From Orthonyx spaldingii (Eukaryota > Chordata > Aves > Passeriformes > Orthonychidae): a stretch of 64,000 bases of DNA. Numbering within the stretch: the stretch's first letter is position 1; each line of letters starts with the position of its first letter. Below the pieces are notes generated by a model, which searched no databases, was not told the origin of the DNA, and saw only the letters and a list, made by a program, of their open reading frames with translations. Where the stretch lies: positions 1,621,311 to 1,685,310 of the forward strand of contig VZTJ01002639.1 in NCBI GenBank assembly GCA_013397795.1. Reading direction: 5' to 3'. Of this stretch, positions 11,511-22,815 are shown in pieces. A program made the position numbers and the translations under genes.

Positions 11511-13454
11511 ACACATTTAAAACGTACATTTAACACCTTAAATCAGTACAAAAACACATCTTCCAACCAAAGGGAACACTAGTACACAGGGAAGTACAAA
11601 ACAATCATCATTCTCAACTTATTTGAAGGGAGAGCCAAAAGGCATAACTCAAATCATTGCTAGGGAATTGGGAACAACCGGGAAAAACATTACAACAAAT
11701 ACAGCCTTTAATATCTATTCCTCTTAACAACTAAACCTCTCAATAATTAACTGGGAACTTTGAGTAACTTTTATTAACATTATAATGAGGGCTTGAAGAG
11801 GCAAAAGTCAACTGCCTAATTTTGTTTATGACAGTTTTAGTATGGTTAACTTCAGGAAGTTTTTGAGTTATGACCCTATCCAGTAATACTTGGCTTGCAA
11901 GGACAAATGGATTCATAGAGGTGGTGTCAACAAATTGCTTAGCATGATTTGAGGTGGGACTTGTTTTTTCCTAAGATATCATTACAACCTCCTGAGAACT
12001 GGAATAATATCATCAAACACACTGGAGCACCTCAGATTCTGACATCCTTGTCCACAGTATAAAGCATCAAGTCCATAGGCAGTCCTACTGAAACCATGCA
12101 AAATCTTCAGATATTAATACACTCAAAACTACTTGTTAAATTTAGAAGAGTAAAGGTGTTTAGAGAGATCAGTAACAAATAAAATTTTGAAATCTGCTAA
12201 CGACTTAAATGACTAAAACAACTTAATACCATTTTCTTTTTAGGTGGTTGGGAGTGTGTTGGTTTTGGCTTGATATTGGTTTTTATAGTGCTGGCATTTA
12301 ACAGAGAGGCTCTGATTTTAACTCTGAGTAAATCTGACATAGAATCACCCAGAGGAAAATATAAAGTACTATGAGGTCATGTTTACAATCACTTTTTTAA
12401 GCTCTTTCTGAATTAAGTATGCCACATCTCTGCATCAGTTGTGTTATCCTAGGTAAACAATGCACTATTCAAATGATTTTTAATGACCAAAGCCCCTATA
12501 TTTTAGGGTTGAACATCTGTTATCTATTCAGACAGTGAATCAAGTCAGTATTTGGGTGAATAATTTGCAAATTCAATGCATAGGAAATTTTGTACCAGTG
12601 CTAAGGTTAATTCATTTTTCCTGGGATGTTTTGTAGCCAAATGGAATCAAAATGTCCTCACACATAACTTCACACCCACCTACTTCTCCGAGGAACTAAA
12701 CAGTGTTGGACAGTACTGAAGAGTCTAAAGATAACATGGGATGAAACAGGAGGCATGCATAAAGCAGGAAAAAGAAAAATGCTTTAGATGTTAGTCTACA
12801 AAATGCAGTTTTCAGCTAGGTACAGAAAAGCTACCACTGTTTGGATTTATTCATTATGGCAACAGCAGCTCATAACCCACTGTCACAAAGAGAATAGTGC
12901 AGTTTCCTACACATGGTGTTGGACAGGAAGATTTCAAAAGTCTTTAAAATAGGAAGAAACACCTTTCATCCTCAAGTATCTAATCTGCAGCATATGGCTT
13001 CATGTGTTTGCTGTTGTTTCTTTTAAGACCAATGCACACCTGAAGCTTTCCCACTTCTAGTTAGAGAACTCTGATGTTTCTAATGGTCAGGTACCAGGGT
13101 AACTAACCTGATACTTTGGATTGCTAAGGGGAGATAAGCAGACCATGAAATAACTCACTAGTACCTAGCAGCACTTGGTATTCGAAAGCTTAATAGGGAG
13201 TCAGTGGCTGCTTGTGTGTGTGGTCTCTTTGCTATTTGGTCTAGAAGTTTGGCTGTAGCAAATGGGATTATTCTGGATTACTGTGGTAGGAAAGTGTGCT
13301 CACACGCCTACATTTATGCTAGATGAAAAATATATTAATTAGAGTACACTGCAGCAGAGCCCAAAGGAAGTTGTCCAGTGTCCTTTGGATGAGACTGCAA
13401 GATTTTACCATTTGCTAATTTCCAAGTTCATTAACAGCAAAACTGAGCTGTAGG
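11511..13454. other. Unassigned AT-rich sequence
   Basis: I see no gene or named repeat. The first few hundred bases lie where internal retroviral sequence would be if the neighbouring LTR were a 3' LTR, but I could find no coding remains and cannot support that reading. Confidence 0.5.
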
Positions 13455-13560
13455 GCAGCAGAGGAAACTGAGACCTGTTAAAGTCACCCTCTTGTCCCCA
13501 CTGTTATACAGGAAGGTAGCAGTAAATTCAGGAGCAAAAGTCTGAACCCCAGGGCTGGAA
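13455..13560 (-). repeat. MIR-like SINE remnant
   Basis: The plus strand shows 'gaggaaactgagacctgtta', 'aaagtcaccctcttgtcc', and 'gcaaaagtctgaacccc' in the order of an antisense MIR core. It is short and diverged, so the assignment rests on order and spacing. Confidence 0.55.
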
Positions 13561-15239
13561 TCGAAGATCAAAATACTTCCACCCTTTGTACCTGTGCCTG
13601 TCTCTCTGACAACTCTTCACAGCAAAACTGGGAATGAGGGAGTGGGCAGGAGAAGGGAGGAATGCTTTGCACCTCACCGCCAGTTCCGCAAACCTCATCA
13701 AGTAAAAAATCCCTGTTTTTAAGAGGTTACCTAGAGTTTCTCAAACACTACATTTCCCACCTTTTTATTTGGGCTCTCACTCTAAGAAATCGCCCTAGAA
13801 CAGACTTTCACATGATAGACTGACACTGATGGTTAAAAGCTATGTCATCTTTGACCTTATGTACAACATCATTATTCACAGCTAACTGATTTGTGGGCAT
13901 AAAAATTCTTTAGTCCCAATAGAAAAATGAGATTATAACATTTTATCCAGAAATTAGGCCCAGCCTATGGATGCCTCATCATGGTTAGTACAGCATTTGA
14001 CTTCAACAGGTTAAAGAATTAATGAGTCCAATATCTGCTTCCTATGTACACTCCAAACTTATATGATTATAAAGCTGTAGGGTTTTAGGTCAATTTACTA
14101 GCCTGGGAAAAGTTAAAGACAATTAATTGTTGTGACTACTGTTCTAGGCGAAGCCTGCATCTCTCTAATGAGGCTGAATACATGACAAAAGTTTCTGCAT
14201 ATTGTCTGCTGGCTCCCAACTGGTCAGACCCATTTTCAGCTCCTCTAAAATTATGCCTGTGTTTTTACTTAAAGTTTCAAATGGAAAAGTCACGTGGGTG
14301 TTTTGTGATTCTTTACCAAATGGCATCAAACACTGTCCTGTTTCTCGAAGCCTGCACAAAGCTTTCTGTCCTTCTAGTGCATGTTAATACATACTGCTGG
14401 CAGCTTTTCTTTACTGTCTCAATCATACAAACAGATCCAAATTTCACATACACAAATCAGCTGCACAAGAAAGGAGAGAAATGTCCTATTTGAGATCACA
14501 GCTATTTTAACACTCTCTACCCACCTTACTGCAAGAGAGAGGTAGTGACAGAATCACGAGACACTACTGTTATGTCTGTTAGAAATATCTTATAATACTC
14601 AAAGATTTCTTCTCAGAAGTGTAAAAAACTTAAAAATACTAATAGTATCATTTCACTAAATGAACAGAACATCTGATAAACTTTCTCGGACAATATAATT
14701 TGGATGTTTTCAACATCGCTTATTTTATTTCACAACAAACTTACATTTTATCACATGATTGCTTTCCCAATTATAGTGCAAAATAAAAGGCATCATCAAA
14801 TAGTTTAATAGGTGCAGAGGAAAATGTAGTTTTGTACATCAAATGATGCAGAAAATAATGTGACAACAACAACAAAAAAATCTGTGTTGGGATAGAAAAT
14901 TAGATAGGGATAGGAAATAGATTGGGATAGAGTTATTTGTCCTATGTCTCCTCAATGGAGGAAAGGGGCAGAGAGCCCCCAGGTTTGATTATTATTTTTC
15001 TGATAAAGTGTACACTGGGATAAAGGGACGATTTCCTCTTCCAAGTAGGGTCTGCAGTCCTTCTGGTGAGTATGTAATCTCAACAGTTAAAAGACATTTA
15101 TCCATAAAAACAGAAGTCCATGCTTAGGCTGCAGGGTAGGAGATTTAGGCAGAGACACTGACAGTTTTTCTTTAGAAAACTGTTTGTATTTTCACCGCAA
15201 TCTACTCAGACACATACTAATAGAATTTTAAAAGGTCTG
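13561..15239. other. Unassigned AT-rich sequence
   Basis: No gene is supported. Overlapping frames of 60-103 codons at 14165-14493 lie on both strands and look like chance. Around 14887-14931 a 'gggatag' word recurs three times at 17-20 bp intervals, a weak degenerate tandem repeat. Confidence 0.5.
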
Positions 15240-16020
15240 TACACATCCACCGGTGCTCAGATCGCATGTTGATAAGCACCTCCTGGTGATTTTCAGATCT
15301 CCAGCTCCAGCGTGGACCGGTGATTACCTCTGTCTGCCTGGCAATACAGAGCACTAATCTGTCTCAAAATAGAGGCCCCTGAACAGCACCGGGTAGGGAG
15401 CAGTGGATCACCACAACCCTCTGTCAAGGGCCCGCATCCAGGCCATGTAGCACAGGTATGTATTATTTATGGCCGTGCCTCTGTGTGATTACCTCCAGTT
15501 AACTGGGAGCCTCTCTAAAACAAAGGTTGCTCTAGTCCTGCTCGCCATTGGCACGAGGCCCTCCTCGCTCCTGCTCTCCCCCGCTGCTGTAAGCAGACAT
15601 AACAGCCCTCGGTCTAATTAGCTGTCTTTAAGGCAGGGCTAAGTGGGCTCAGTGGGGGGAAGAGGCTTTCCTGAGCCCCTCCAAGCCTCTCTTTGGCGCT
15701 GGCAGACGGAGCGCGCGCGGCCTCCGAGAGGCACCACAAACTCACTGACATTATGTCCACGGGTTATCATTATCATCTTTTTTTCAAAAACCTGATCGAT
15801 CGCTCCCGACCACAATGATGCTTCAGGGCATCTCTCGCTCTGCTGGGGAGTGATTGACCATTGGGTATCATTAAAGAGGGGAGGTGAGGGGAGGGAGGAA
15901 GGCAAGGGGAAGACCGAGGCTGCCGCAGTAGCAGCACCGGCTCCGGCTCCTCCTTGCGCACACCTCTCCCTCCCAGACACTGCTGACCTTTCACTCAGGA
16001 GCCAGCTGGAGTCAGGAGAG
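15240..16020. promoter_or_regulatory. Candidate CpG-rich enhancer or promoter block
   Basis: CpG density rises sharply here: about 17 CpG within 15540-15850, including a GCGCGCGC run near 15712, against almost none in the flanks. The block holds a palindromic CTAATTAG homeodomain site (15614-15621), a TTTATGG CDX/HOX-type word (15468-15474), an ATCGATCG palindrome-like run (15795-15802), and TGATTGACC next to ATTGGG near 15851-15866. No repeat family is visible. This combination is typical of a conserved developmental enhancer or of a CpG-island promoter for a non-coding transcript. Minus-strand frames of 113 and 73 codons overlap it but look like by-products of GC content. The target gene cannot be named from this window. 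Confidence 0.45.
15878..15921 (+). other. G-rich tract with weak quadruplex potential
   Basis: Three G-runs of three or four bases come close together (15878-15881, 15888-15891, 15893-15895) and a fourth follows only after a 10-base loop. It falls short of the strict four-run, seven-base-loop rule. Confidence 0.4.
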
Positions 16021-16970
16021 ATTTAATTGAATGGCTTCCTCAGATGTGTTTGGGGTTTGGGTGATGGAGGAGGAGGATACACCACTGAGAAAAGGGACAA
16101 GGGGGGAGAGGACTGGAAAAGAAAAAAAAAAGAAAAAGCCAACAACTTTCGATGACCTTCAAAGGCTAATTGCTTGGCTCTTCCTAGGCCTGGGCTTTGG
16201 CTTGCACAGGGATCCCAGCACTGGCAGGGCCAGGGCTGTCCTTCCCTGGCACAAGCACCTCCACTGCAGGGGTCCTGCTGCCCTGGCACTCCCCATCTCC
16301 CTCTCCCACCAACCATAAGTGAACCAAACCGGCCACTTCCGCCCTCCTGGGTGACACCATAGGGGCACAACAAGGGTCATCCTAATCTTCTAGGCCTCCT
16401 CATTCACTGGAGAGAGGTATTGGGAGGGGTGGGGCAAGAAGCAAGCACTCCTCTGAAAGAGTACACAAATACACAGAAATGTGCACAGATATTTTCTTAC
16501 CTTTTTCAATGTCATATTTTTCTTGAGGTTGAGGACAGAAACAGACAATTAAAAGAAAAACCACAGCGGAGGTCCCAGCCAGAGAAACCCAAGTACTGCT
16601 CTGGTGCCTACCCTTTTCCAGTCAGCTCCAATTTAGTCAGGTTTGTGTATCCTTTGTTTGTGCCTGGGACACTGCACCTTGGCAGTGCTGCCCACACACC
16701 TTCTGCTCCTCCTCCTTCTCCTCTCTTTTCCTCTCCCTTCCCTGCACGTCCCCCCTCAATGCAAGCTCCCCCCTTTCCATTTCAACATAACTAAAAAGGA
16801 ACGAATGGATCTCAGCTGAGTTAAATGGGTGACAAGGGAGATGGAACGAAGGAAATTCATCCCTTCTTGTCTTTGAGAGCAATTTAATTAGGCCCAGGCC
16901 CCCTGTGAGTGGGTAAGGGAGAGGCTGAGGATTGGCTTGTCTGGGCTTCCTCTGAAGGCAAAAGCGGCCT
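16021..16970. promoter_or_regulatory. GC-elevated flank with homeodomain-type sites
   Basis: This continues the GC-elevated block. A TTTAATTAGG site lies at 16883-16892 and a GGCTAATTGC word at about 16164. Open frames of 62-124 codons on both strands (for example 16420-16794 plus and 16023-16373 minus) are dominated by low-complexity Pro/Ser/Arg and I do not call them genes. Support as a regulatory region is weaker than for the block before it. Confidence 0.3.
16706..16743. repeat. 38-bp pure polypyrimidine tract
   Basis: An uninterrupted C/T run with mirror-like CTCCTCC and TCCTCTC words. Such tracts can adopt triplex (H-DNA) structure and also occur by chance in simple-sequence DNA. Confidence 0.7.
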
Positions 16971-17039
16971 TGGACACACATACAGAGAAAGGATTTTTAA
17001 AGGATCATGTAAGAAGATCAACAGATAAGCAGCTAATTT

Positions 17040-17230
17040 TGTGTACTTAGGGAGAAAATGAGTGCGTTCACTCCCACTGGAATAGCCAGAGTGATGGGAT
17101 GAGAGGAAGGAAAATGAGGAGGAAGCAAAGAAAAAGCTTAAGGTATTTCACCATTACCGCTGATTGCCACAATTAAAGATTTATACTGCTTGATAGGGTA
17201 CTCTGGCTACGGCTTTCACAGTGACTGTGC
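17040..17230. promoter_or_regulatory. Weak candidate conserved element
   Basis: Unique, repeat-free sequence with 'cattaccgctgattgcc' and 'cacaattaaagatttat', containing a TTAAAG and an AATTA core and isolated CpGs. It looks like other conserved vertebrate elements but has no decisive mark. Confidence 0.22.
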
Positions 17231-17236
17231 ATGTGT

Positions 17237-17272
17237 ACATATATCTATATACATACATATACAGATATAGAT
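17237..17272. repeat. Degenerate (TA/CATA) microsatellite
   Basis: An alternating purine-pyrimidine tract of TATA, CATA and GATA words follows a TGTGCATGTG start. Confidence 0.7.
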
Positions 17273-17899
17273 TTTTCTTTATACAGCTCAGTTATTTCAA
17301 GAATTTTCATCAGAAAACCACTTTTAAACTAATTGGAGTCTGTGGAGAGGAAACCTCATTTTTGGTTCAAATGAATTTTCTGAAAATGTCATTTGATTCG
17401 GGAAATATGACTGATCTGCCCGATTTCTTGATAAGAAATGAAATGAGCCGTTGTCCTTCAGGATATCATAGACTTGAAATGGGGGATTTTATGGTTAATG
17501 CCATCAGATAGAAGTGTCCTACTTTGAAAGGAGAAGTCCATCAGCCCCAGGGAAAGGCTGAAGACTGAATTTCGTCTCTAAATCCACAGCTGCAGCTAGA
17601 GCTGGCACAGAGCAGTGATATTTTTTTTTTATTTCCCAAGCAATAATTACAAGATAAACAGTAATAAATAACACAATGATTAATAACAACAAGTAGTTAG
17701 TACATTTTCAGCTCTTCATTTCAATTTATAATTTTTCCCCTCAGTGTTGTGGTCAGTGCTGACCATGGAGGCTAAAATTAATCCACAATATTATAACACC
17801 TCAGCTTTTAATTATGTTACATAGAATAAACCTGCATTTGGAGATGGTTGACTTAGTGCAAAAGAAACAGGATCTCTTGGATGTCAGTGTAACCTTGCT

Positions 17900-17990
17900 A
17901 ACTCCATTTTTTTTGTAGGGAAAAACTAAGAAAGACAAGATAAGTGACTTTCCCAAGGCCACAAAAAGAATTAGTCAGAGAGACAAGAAA
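17900..17990 (-). repeat. MIR-like SINE remnant
   Basis: The plus strand carries 'ataagtgactttcccaagg' followed by 'ccacaaaaag' and 'agtcagagagacaa', which is the antisense MIR core (family sense: tgacttgcccaaggtcacac). The preceding 'ctccattttttttgtaggg' fits the 'ccccattttacagatgag' part. Diverged but well ordered. Confidence 0.68.
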
Positions 17991-18328
17991 GTCCCTCAAA
18001 GTCCTTGCTGGAGGGCTGGCACCATTAGTTAGTTTATCTTTTTCATAGCAGCATATATGCAAATAGAAATGGAGTCATATGGATAAAAAAATGAGATCAG
18101 GGACAAGAGAAAAGGCAAAGAGAGAAAGCCAAATAAGTGTAAGTAAATGTTCAAAAGGGCTGATTTAAGCTAATATTGAAGAAGCAGGTTTTAAACAAGA
18201 CATTACAAAGGAACAAACTGAGTGAAACTTGTAAGTGATTTGGGTAGAAGGTTGTTTTACAGGAAAGATTGTTTGCAGAGGCTACAAAAAGTTTGAATGC
18301 AAACTTCCAGTCATGGCAGTGTGGGCTG

Positions 18329-18464
18329 AATGAAAAATATAAACAAAACCCCAAAGCTACTCAGATCCTTAGAAGATTAGATTTTTGAAAATATGCTCTT
18401 TATAAGATAAGCTAAATGCATTCTTTCCCTTATTTGTTCCTCTGGTTTGGTCACAGGTTGCTCC
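18329..18464 (+). repeat. Left arm of 136-bp inverted duplication
   Basis: These 136 bp recur in reverse-complement orientation at 22384-22519 with 134 of 136 identical positions and no gaps. The only differences are two adjacent bases: CA here where the other arm, read on the same strand, has TG. Both can derive from one ancestral CpG that decayed on opposite strands. Similarity stops abruptly at both ends and the flanks are unrelated. There are no clear target-site duplications or known terminal inverted repeats. It is best read as a recent templated inverted duplication or an unrecognised element present twice; long-term gene conversion between arms is an alternative. Confidence 0.92.
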
Positions 18465-19429
18465 CATGCTGGGAGAATACAAGCCTTAGTACTCAACATG
18501 CTGTCACCAGAGTTTATGGCAAAGGTCCTGGTGACTTTGCACTTTATGCTGTGTTTGATCCAGGAAAGCAGGGCAGATGCTACCACAAGTTTCCTCTCAA
18601 CTTCAGGATGTTGCAAAGAAAAAAATCCAACAGGAGGAAAGAGAAGCAAGGAAAACCCAGGTTATCATATTTCAGTCCAAAAATATTTAAGGAACAGGTA
18701 GACAGTATGTCTCAGTTTGAAAGGGATTTATTTTACCAGCATGGCATCTTGCTAGTGGAAAAATTACCAATTCTTTTACTGACACTACTAAACTGGTTTC
18801 TTCATCTCCAAGTTCACTTCTCAATTAGTGGCTGGACAGACCATTTCTTAAATGCACAGAATGGAAGCAGCAAGATGATGTACTACTTTAACCTTTTCCC
18901 TGTTAAATGGAAAAAAAATGGGTCTTTCTGTGATGCATCACTGATTATTCTCAATACCTAAATCTAAGATATGGTAGAAATATTTTACTCCCTCCAAATT
19001 TTCACCTAAGTGGGCACTTCATGTTATGCACTTCCTTATCAGCCATGGTTCCCCAACAATGACGGCAGGTACAGATGAGACAGGACTCAGTAGCGGTCAA
19101 TAGGAGGAAAAAGTCTTGAATTGATGCTTAAAGAGCATCTCTCTCTACAAAGGATTACCCTGCCCTGCCCATGGTCTCTGTCACACCTGATCGGCTTCAT
19201 CCACTGGAATGATGTCTGGGGTTGCTTTTTACAACCACCCTGAGACAGCAGGTGCAAATTGAGTGGGGTATTTTCTTAGACCTGGTTCTGCTTTCTTTTC
19301 TCCTACTAGTTTTTAGTGTGTATGAAATTTTTTGGATAGTGTAAGAATAATCCTACATGAAAGAAAAATGCTTCATTCTTTCTCAGTGAGGAGGAAATCA
19401 TATTGCAATACATAACTCTGAATCTCAGG
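18465..19429. other. Spacer next to the left inverted-repeat arm
   Basis: No gene is supported. The plus-strand frame at 18416-18961 (181 codons) begins inside the inverted-repeat arm and is the longest in the window. It has no domain, a mixed hydrophobic and basic composition, and a length near the chance expectation, so it is not called a gene. Confidence 0.5.
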
Positions 19430-19692
19430 CATAAGTATTACAGATGGAAAAGAATTATTAGGTCATCTAAACTTGTGCAGGATTGTTCCCTACAGTATAT
19501 TCCCCAGTTTTAAAACTAGTCTAGTTTTAATTGACACTGGCAATGGGCTTTCCATCATGTTCCTTGGGAGGCTGTTCCACTGCCTGAACTCAGTATTAAG
19601 AAATATTTCCTGATACTTATCTAAAACTTTCATTGCTTAATTTTGGCTTACACCACCAATGCACCCCTCTTTATACTGCATTCTGCAGTACG
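19430..19692 (-). mobile_element. CR1-like LINE 3' fragment
   Basis: The plus strand reads as the complement of a CR1 3' untranslated region. In order it shows 'ggtcatctaaacttgtgcag' (family: gatcatctagtccaac), then 'ggctttccatcatg' (family: ggggcatccaca), 'ggaggctgttccactgcctg', and 'agaaatatttcctgatactt' (family: aagaatttcttcctaatatc). The order and spacing are convincing, and the divergence is high. The element is 5'-truncated, as most CR1 copies are. Confidence 0.75.
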
Positions 19693-20224
19693 AGGCACAA
19701 GCTACCACTAGCTTACCTCAACAAGACAACTCTGCTTATGTGCACTTAATGTATTCATTTCATTGGGTGGATAAATGTATATGAAATACAGCATTCTCTA
19801 AGCACAACATATATTTGTTTTGTACAGCAACTGCTGAATAAAGAGCAGGTCTGGAAGAATTCCACTGGTGGAGACTTTGATGTATGAATAGTTAGAAGAG
19901 CAGAAGAGGAGAACACATAACACAGCCCCAGATTGCACCCTCAAGAAATCATGTTGAGATTCCCAACAGGTAAATACCTTGACAAATCCTTACTAACTTG
20001 ATGAAAGCAGTTCACAAAAACACCATAAGAGCACAGAGTGGATAACACAGGAGGATGGATCAATTTCTTTCCCTACACTTCTACAGTATCCTGTTTAGCT
20101 AGAGATAGAATAATGTTTTAGTACATGTAAGAAAGATGAAAATATATCTAAGAATCCCAGGAAAAAATATGTAATTGCATAGGAAATGTAGGGAACACCA
20201 CTTACAAACGTAGTGCTTTTTTTT
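19693..20224. other. Unassigned sequence
   Basis: I see no gene, repeat family or strong motif here. Confidence 0.5.
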
Positions 20225-20395
20225 TTTTATCTTTAAAGTGCTGTACAAACACTGCTAAAAGAGGGTTAGGTTTACTTTTACAGATCCCCATGGAGCAGGT
20301 AAGCATTACTCCCAGGTGAACATGGGGGCTCATCCTCAGGAGTGCTGAGCAGATTGCTCCCCAAGACTACACAGAAAACTAGAAGTATTTTAAAT
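20225..20395 (-). repeat. MIR-like SINE remnant
   Basis: The plus strand shows 'aagtgctgtacaaacactgc', then 'catggagcaggtaagcatta', 'ctcccaggtgaac' and 'ccaagactacacagaaaact'. This is the antisense order of a MIR: 3' region with 'aggtaagtattatt', then the 'cccattttacag' and 'caaggtcacacag' parts. It is a long but strongly diverged copy. Confidence 0.6.
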
Positions 20396-22383
20396 GCCAC
20401 AGTGTGACAACATCTTGCACCCAGGTCTAGGTCTTGTCTGTACTAGGTCAAAACCCCTGAGGCCACACAACAAAAAGCACTGGCCTGGCATAAGTTCACA
20501 CTGCCCTATCAAACAAAATGCAAATGTTTTAATGGGAAAATTTTGTGATAATAGACATTACAGTAGGCTGTGCATCATCTGTTCTTATCTCTCTTACTTC
20601 ACATTGGACCAGGTAGCAACTGTCCTCTGACATAAATACAACACAGACATTAAATAAAATCTTGAAGATAATATAAATTCTTGGTAAGACGTCCCATTCT
20701 GCTGACACCCACAAAAGACATGTATTTAATCTGTTCTGTAAGTACAATATCTTGCAGTAGATCACACTGCCATTAATGACTATTAATGAACACAGAAACA
20801 AAGCTTTTAACATCACAGCTCATAAGAAAACGGTCAGGAGGAAAAAAAACCAAAAAGCAATGTGATGTGGTTCTCAGAGCTTCAGGCATAGCTGTGAACC
20901 ACTGTGATCCAGCTGGCTGGTGGCAGGAATTTCATGTACAAGATAAAGTGTATAACACATTGTTGTCCATGTGTGGGGCATATCAAGGGTGGCAAAATCA
21001 TCCTGGGTGCTACGAAAGAATGACAAGTTCCCTGGAAACACTGCAGTGCAGCAGAGTGGCAGGGGTTTGACCACCACCCCTGCTCAACAAGCAGCTGTGT
21101 TAACAGCTGGCTTAGTTCAAAGAGTCAGAGCACACAGCCATAACCCATCCTACTGCTCCCATGTTCCACATCCAGAGAGTACAGCACAAGATACCTGCAG
21201 AAACAAGATATTTCTCCTCATGTGCACTCTGCAGAGGATGAAAAGAAGGAGCAGAGGACAGAGAAAAAGAAGGAAAGGTTGCTGCTTAAACCATCTGTTA
21301 ATTAGAGTTGTCCACTGCCTAACTGCAGTTAAGCACATAACTGCTAATTCTGTCATTCACCCAAGTTGCATTTAGTTGTTTAAAATTCTGGGATTTTTTC
21401 CTGGTGAAGTAGTCACCCAATTACTTGAAGTGACACTTGAATACAAGTCTTCTGAAAAAAACATAGTCATGGGATAGTGGGAAAGCAGTAGCAATAGGAA
21501 GCATTCTTTGCCAGTGGGAAGAATGAAACAAATTTCCCAGCTGTATCTGTCTGTAATAATCTATGAAGCAGGCATATGTAGAATACAAGCATTTGGGACC
21601 AAATTAAAGGTATTTTCCTTTTCATTCCACTTAGACACTTCAATTACTTCTGCTGTGATCACAGGGTAGGGGATCTCCCACCCTGTACACCCAACCTGCA
21701 TTGTTCTTCTCACCCCTACAGTGCTCCTAGCCATAGGCTCATAATGCTGTTCCACAACCTTGCCCCCAACACCCTCAAAAAACCAAAAAAACAACCTCAC
21801 TGTAAATCCAAATGTGAGGGAATGAGATTTCTTACTGAAATCTAAAATTAGGAGTTACAGCAGAATTCTGAATCACTGGCATCAGTAAAGGGAAAAGGGA
21901 AATGTTTCTGCCGTCAAAATCTAAAAGTGATGCCTAGACCACCTACCTTTATCTCTTATGTGACCATGATACTCAAGTATCTTGAGAAAAAGAATTCACA
22001 TAAAAATACACTTCCACTTTCTCTTGTCTCTCCTCCATGTGAGTGACAGAAAGAGCACTATTTGGTCTCACTGGTAATTTTCCCACTTGTGAGATATTCA
22101 CTAAACCCCCCACAACCACCAGCCCTGAAAGAGCTCTGCACTATGACTGGAAATTCAAGTATTGCCCACAATGACTATAATGAAATATGTGGAGGGGTGG
22201 ATGAGAAGAAAAGGGTGAAGAATGGATGCCAGGCTGAATGACAGCTTCTGGAACTTCTCCTTCTCCTTGCTAGACCTGTTAAATCCACAGTTAGTGGTGG
22301 CCTCAGGGAGGATAGGGCACCACAGCATGAGTCCCTGTCAGGATCAATAAAGAAAGGGATTGAATACCCCCATTTGGATGCCT
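20396..22383. other. Unassigned spacer between the inverted-repeat arms
   Basis: Frames up to 134 codons (20971-21375, plus) occur but have no recognisable domain, and overlapping frames on the other strand are of similar length. No transposase, integrase or other mobility gene is visible between the arms, so there is no direct support for an autonomous element bounded by them. Confidence 0.5.
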
Positions 22384-22519
22384 GGAGCAACCTGTGACCA
22401 AACCAGAGGAACAAATAAGGGAAAGAATGCATTTAGCTTATCTTATAAAGAGCATATTTTCAAAAATCTAATCTTCTAAGGATCTGAGTAGCTTCAGGGT
22501 TTTGTTTATATTTTTCATT
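22384..22519 (-). repeat. Right arm of 136-bp inverted duplication
   Basis: Reverse complement of 18329-18464 with two adjacent mismatches only. The two arms enclose 3,919 bp and together could form a very large hairpin. On the minus strand this copy includes a pyrimidine run ending in 'tcacag', which resembles a 3' splice site, but no exon could be supported. Confidence 0.92.
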
Positions 22520-22736
22520 TAGGAGTCTCCCTTGGGTCTTTTCTTTGCCAGGAGCACAGTGGGCAAAATCAGGATCTTTGGCTTCCCCAATGTGCTCAAG
22601 AACTCTATGGATAATTTAAGCTCTCCTATTGCAGTAAAACAGAAAGTTCATAAAAATAAATAGAGTAATACTTTGCACTCATTCCACAGGAGGCTTGTGC
22701 TTCATAAAAACTAGTCAGGGAAACATCTCTTAGAAG
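22520..22736. other. Unassigned sequence
   Basis: No gene or repeat recognised. Confidence 0.45.
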
Positions 22737-22815
22737 TAGGTAAGTGTTGTTTTCCCATTTCACAGATGTGAAAAGGAGATACAGGAGGTGTCAGGACCAC
22801 CTAAGTCACTGAGGA
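22737..22815 (-). repeat. MIR-like SINE fragment
   Basis: The plus strand contains 'aggtaagtgttgttttccca' and 'tttcacagatgtgaaaagg', the antisense of the MIR 'cctcatctgtaaaatggg' to 'aataatacctac' segment. It is a short fragment, so confidence is moderate. Confidence 0.55.

Noticed and set aside
15639..15980. 113-codon minus-strand frame in the CpG-rich block
   Set aside because: GC-rich DNA has few stop codons; the residues are low-complexity Ala/Gly/Pro/Arg and no splice-site arrangement was convincing.
16023..16794. Overlapping frames of 95-124 codons on both strands
   Set aside because: Both strands are open at once, and the products are Pro/Ser or Arg-rich low complexity reflecting pyrimidine tracts.
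20971..21375. 134-codon plus-strand frame between the inverted-repeat arms
   Set aside because: No transposase or other motif, and competing frames exist on the opposite strand (21150-21356).
18329..22519. DNA transposon with 136-bp terminal inverted repeats
   Set aside because: No target-site duplication, no known terminal motif and no transposase between the arms; kept only as an inverted duplication.
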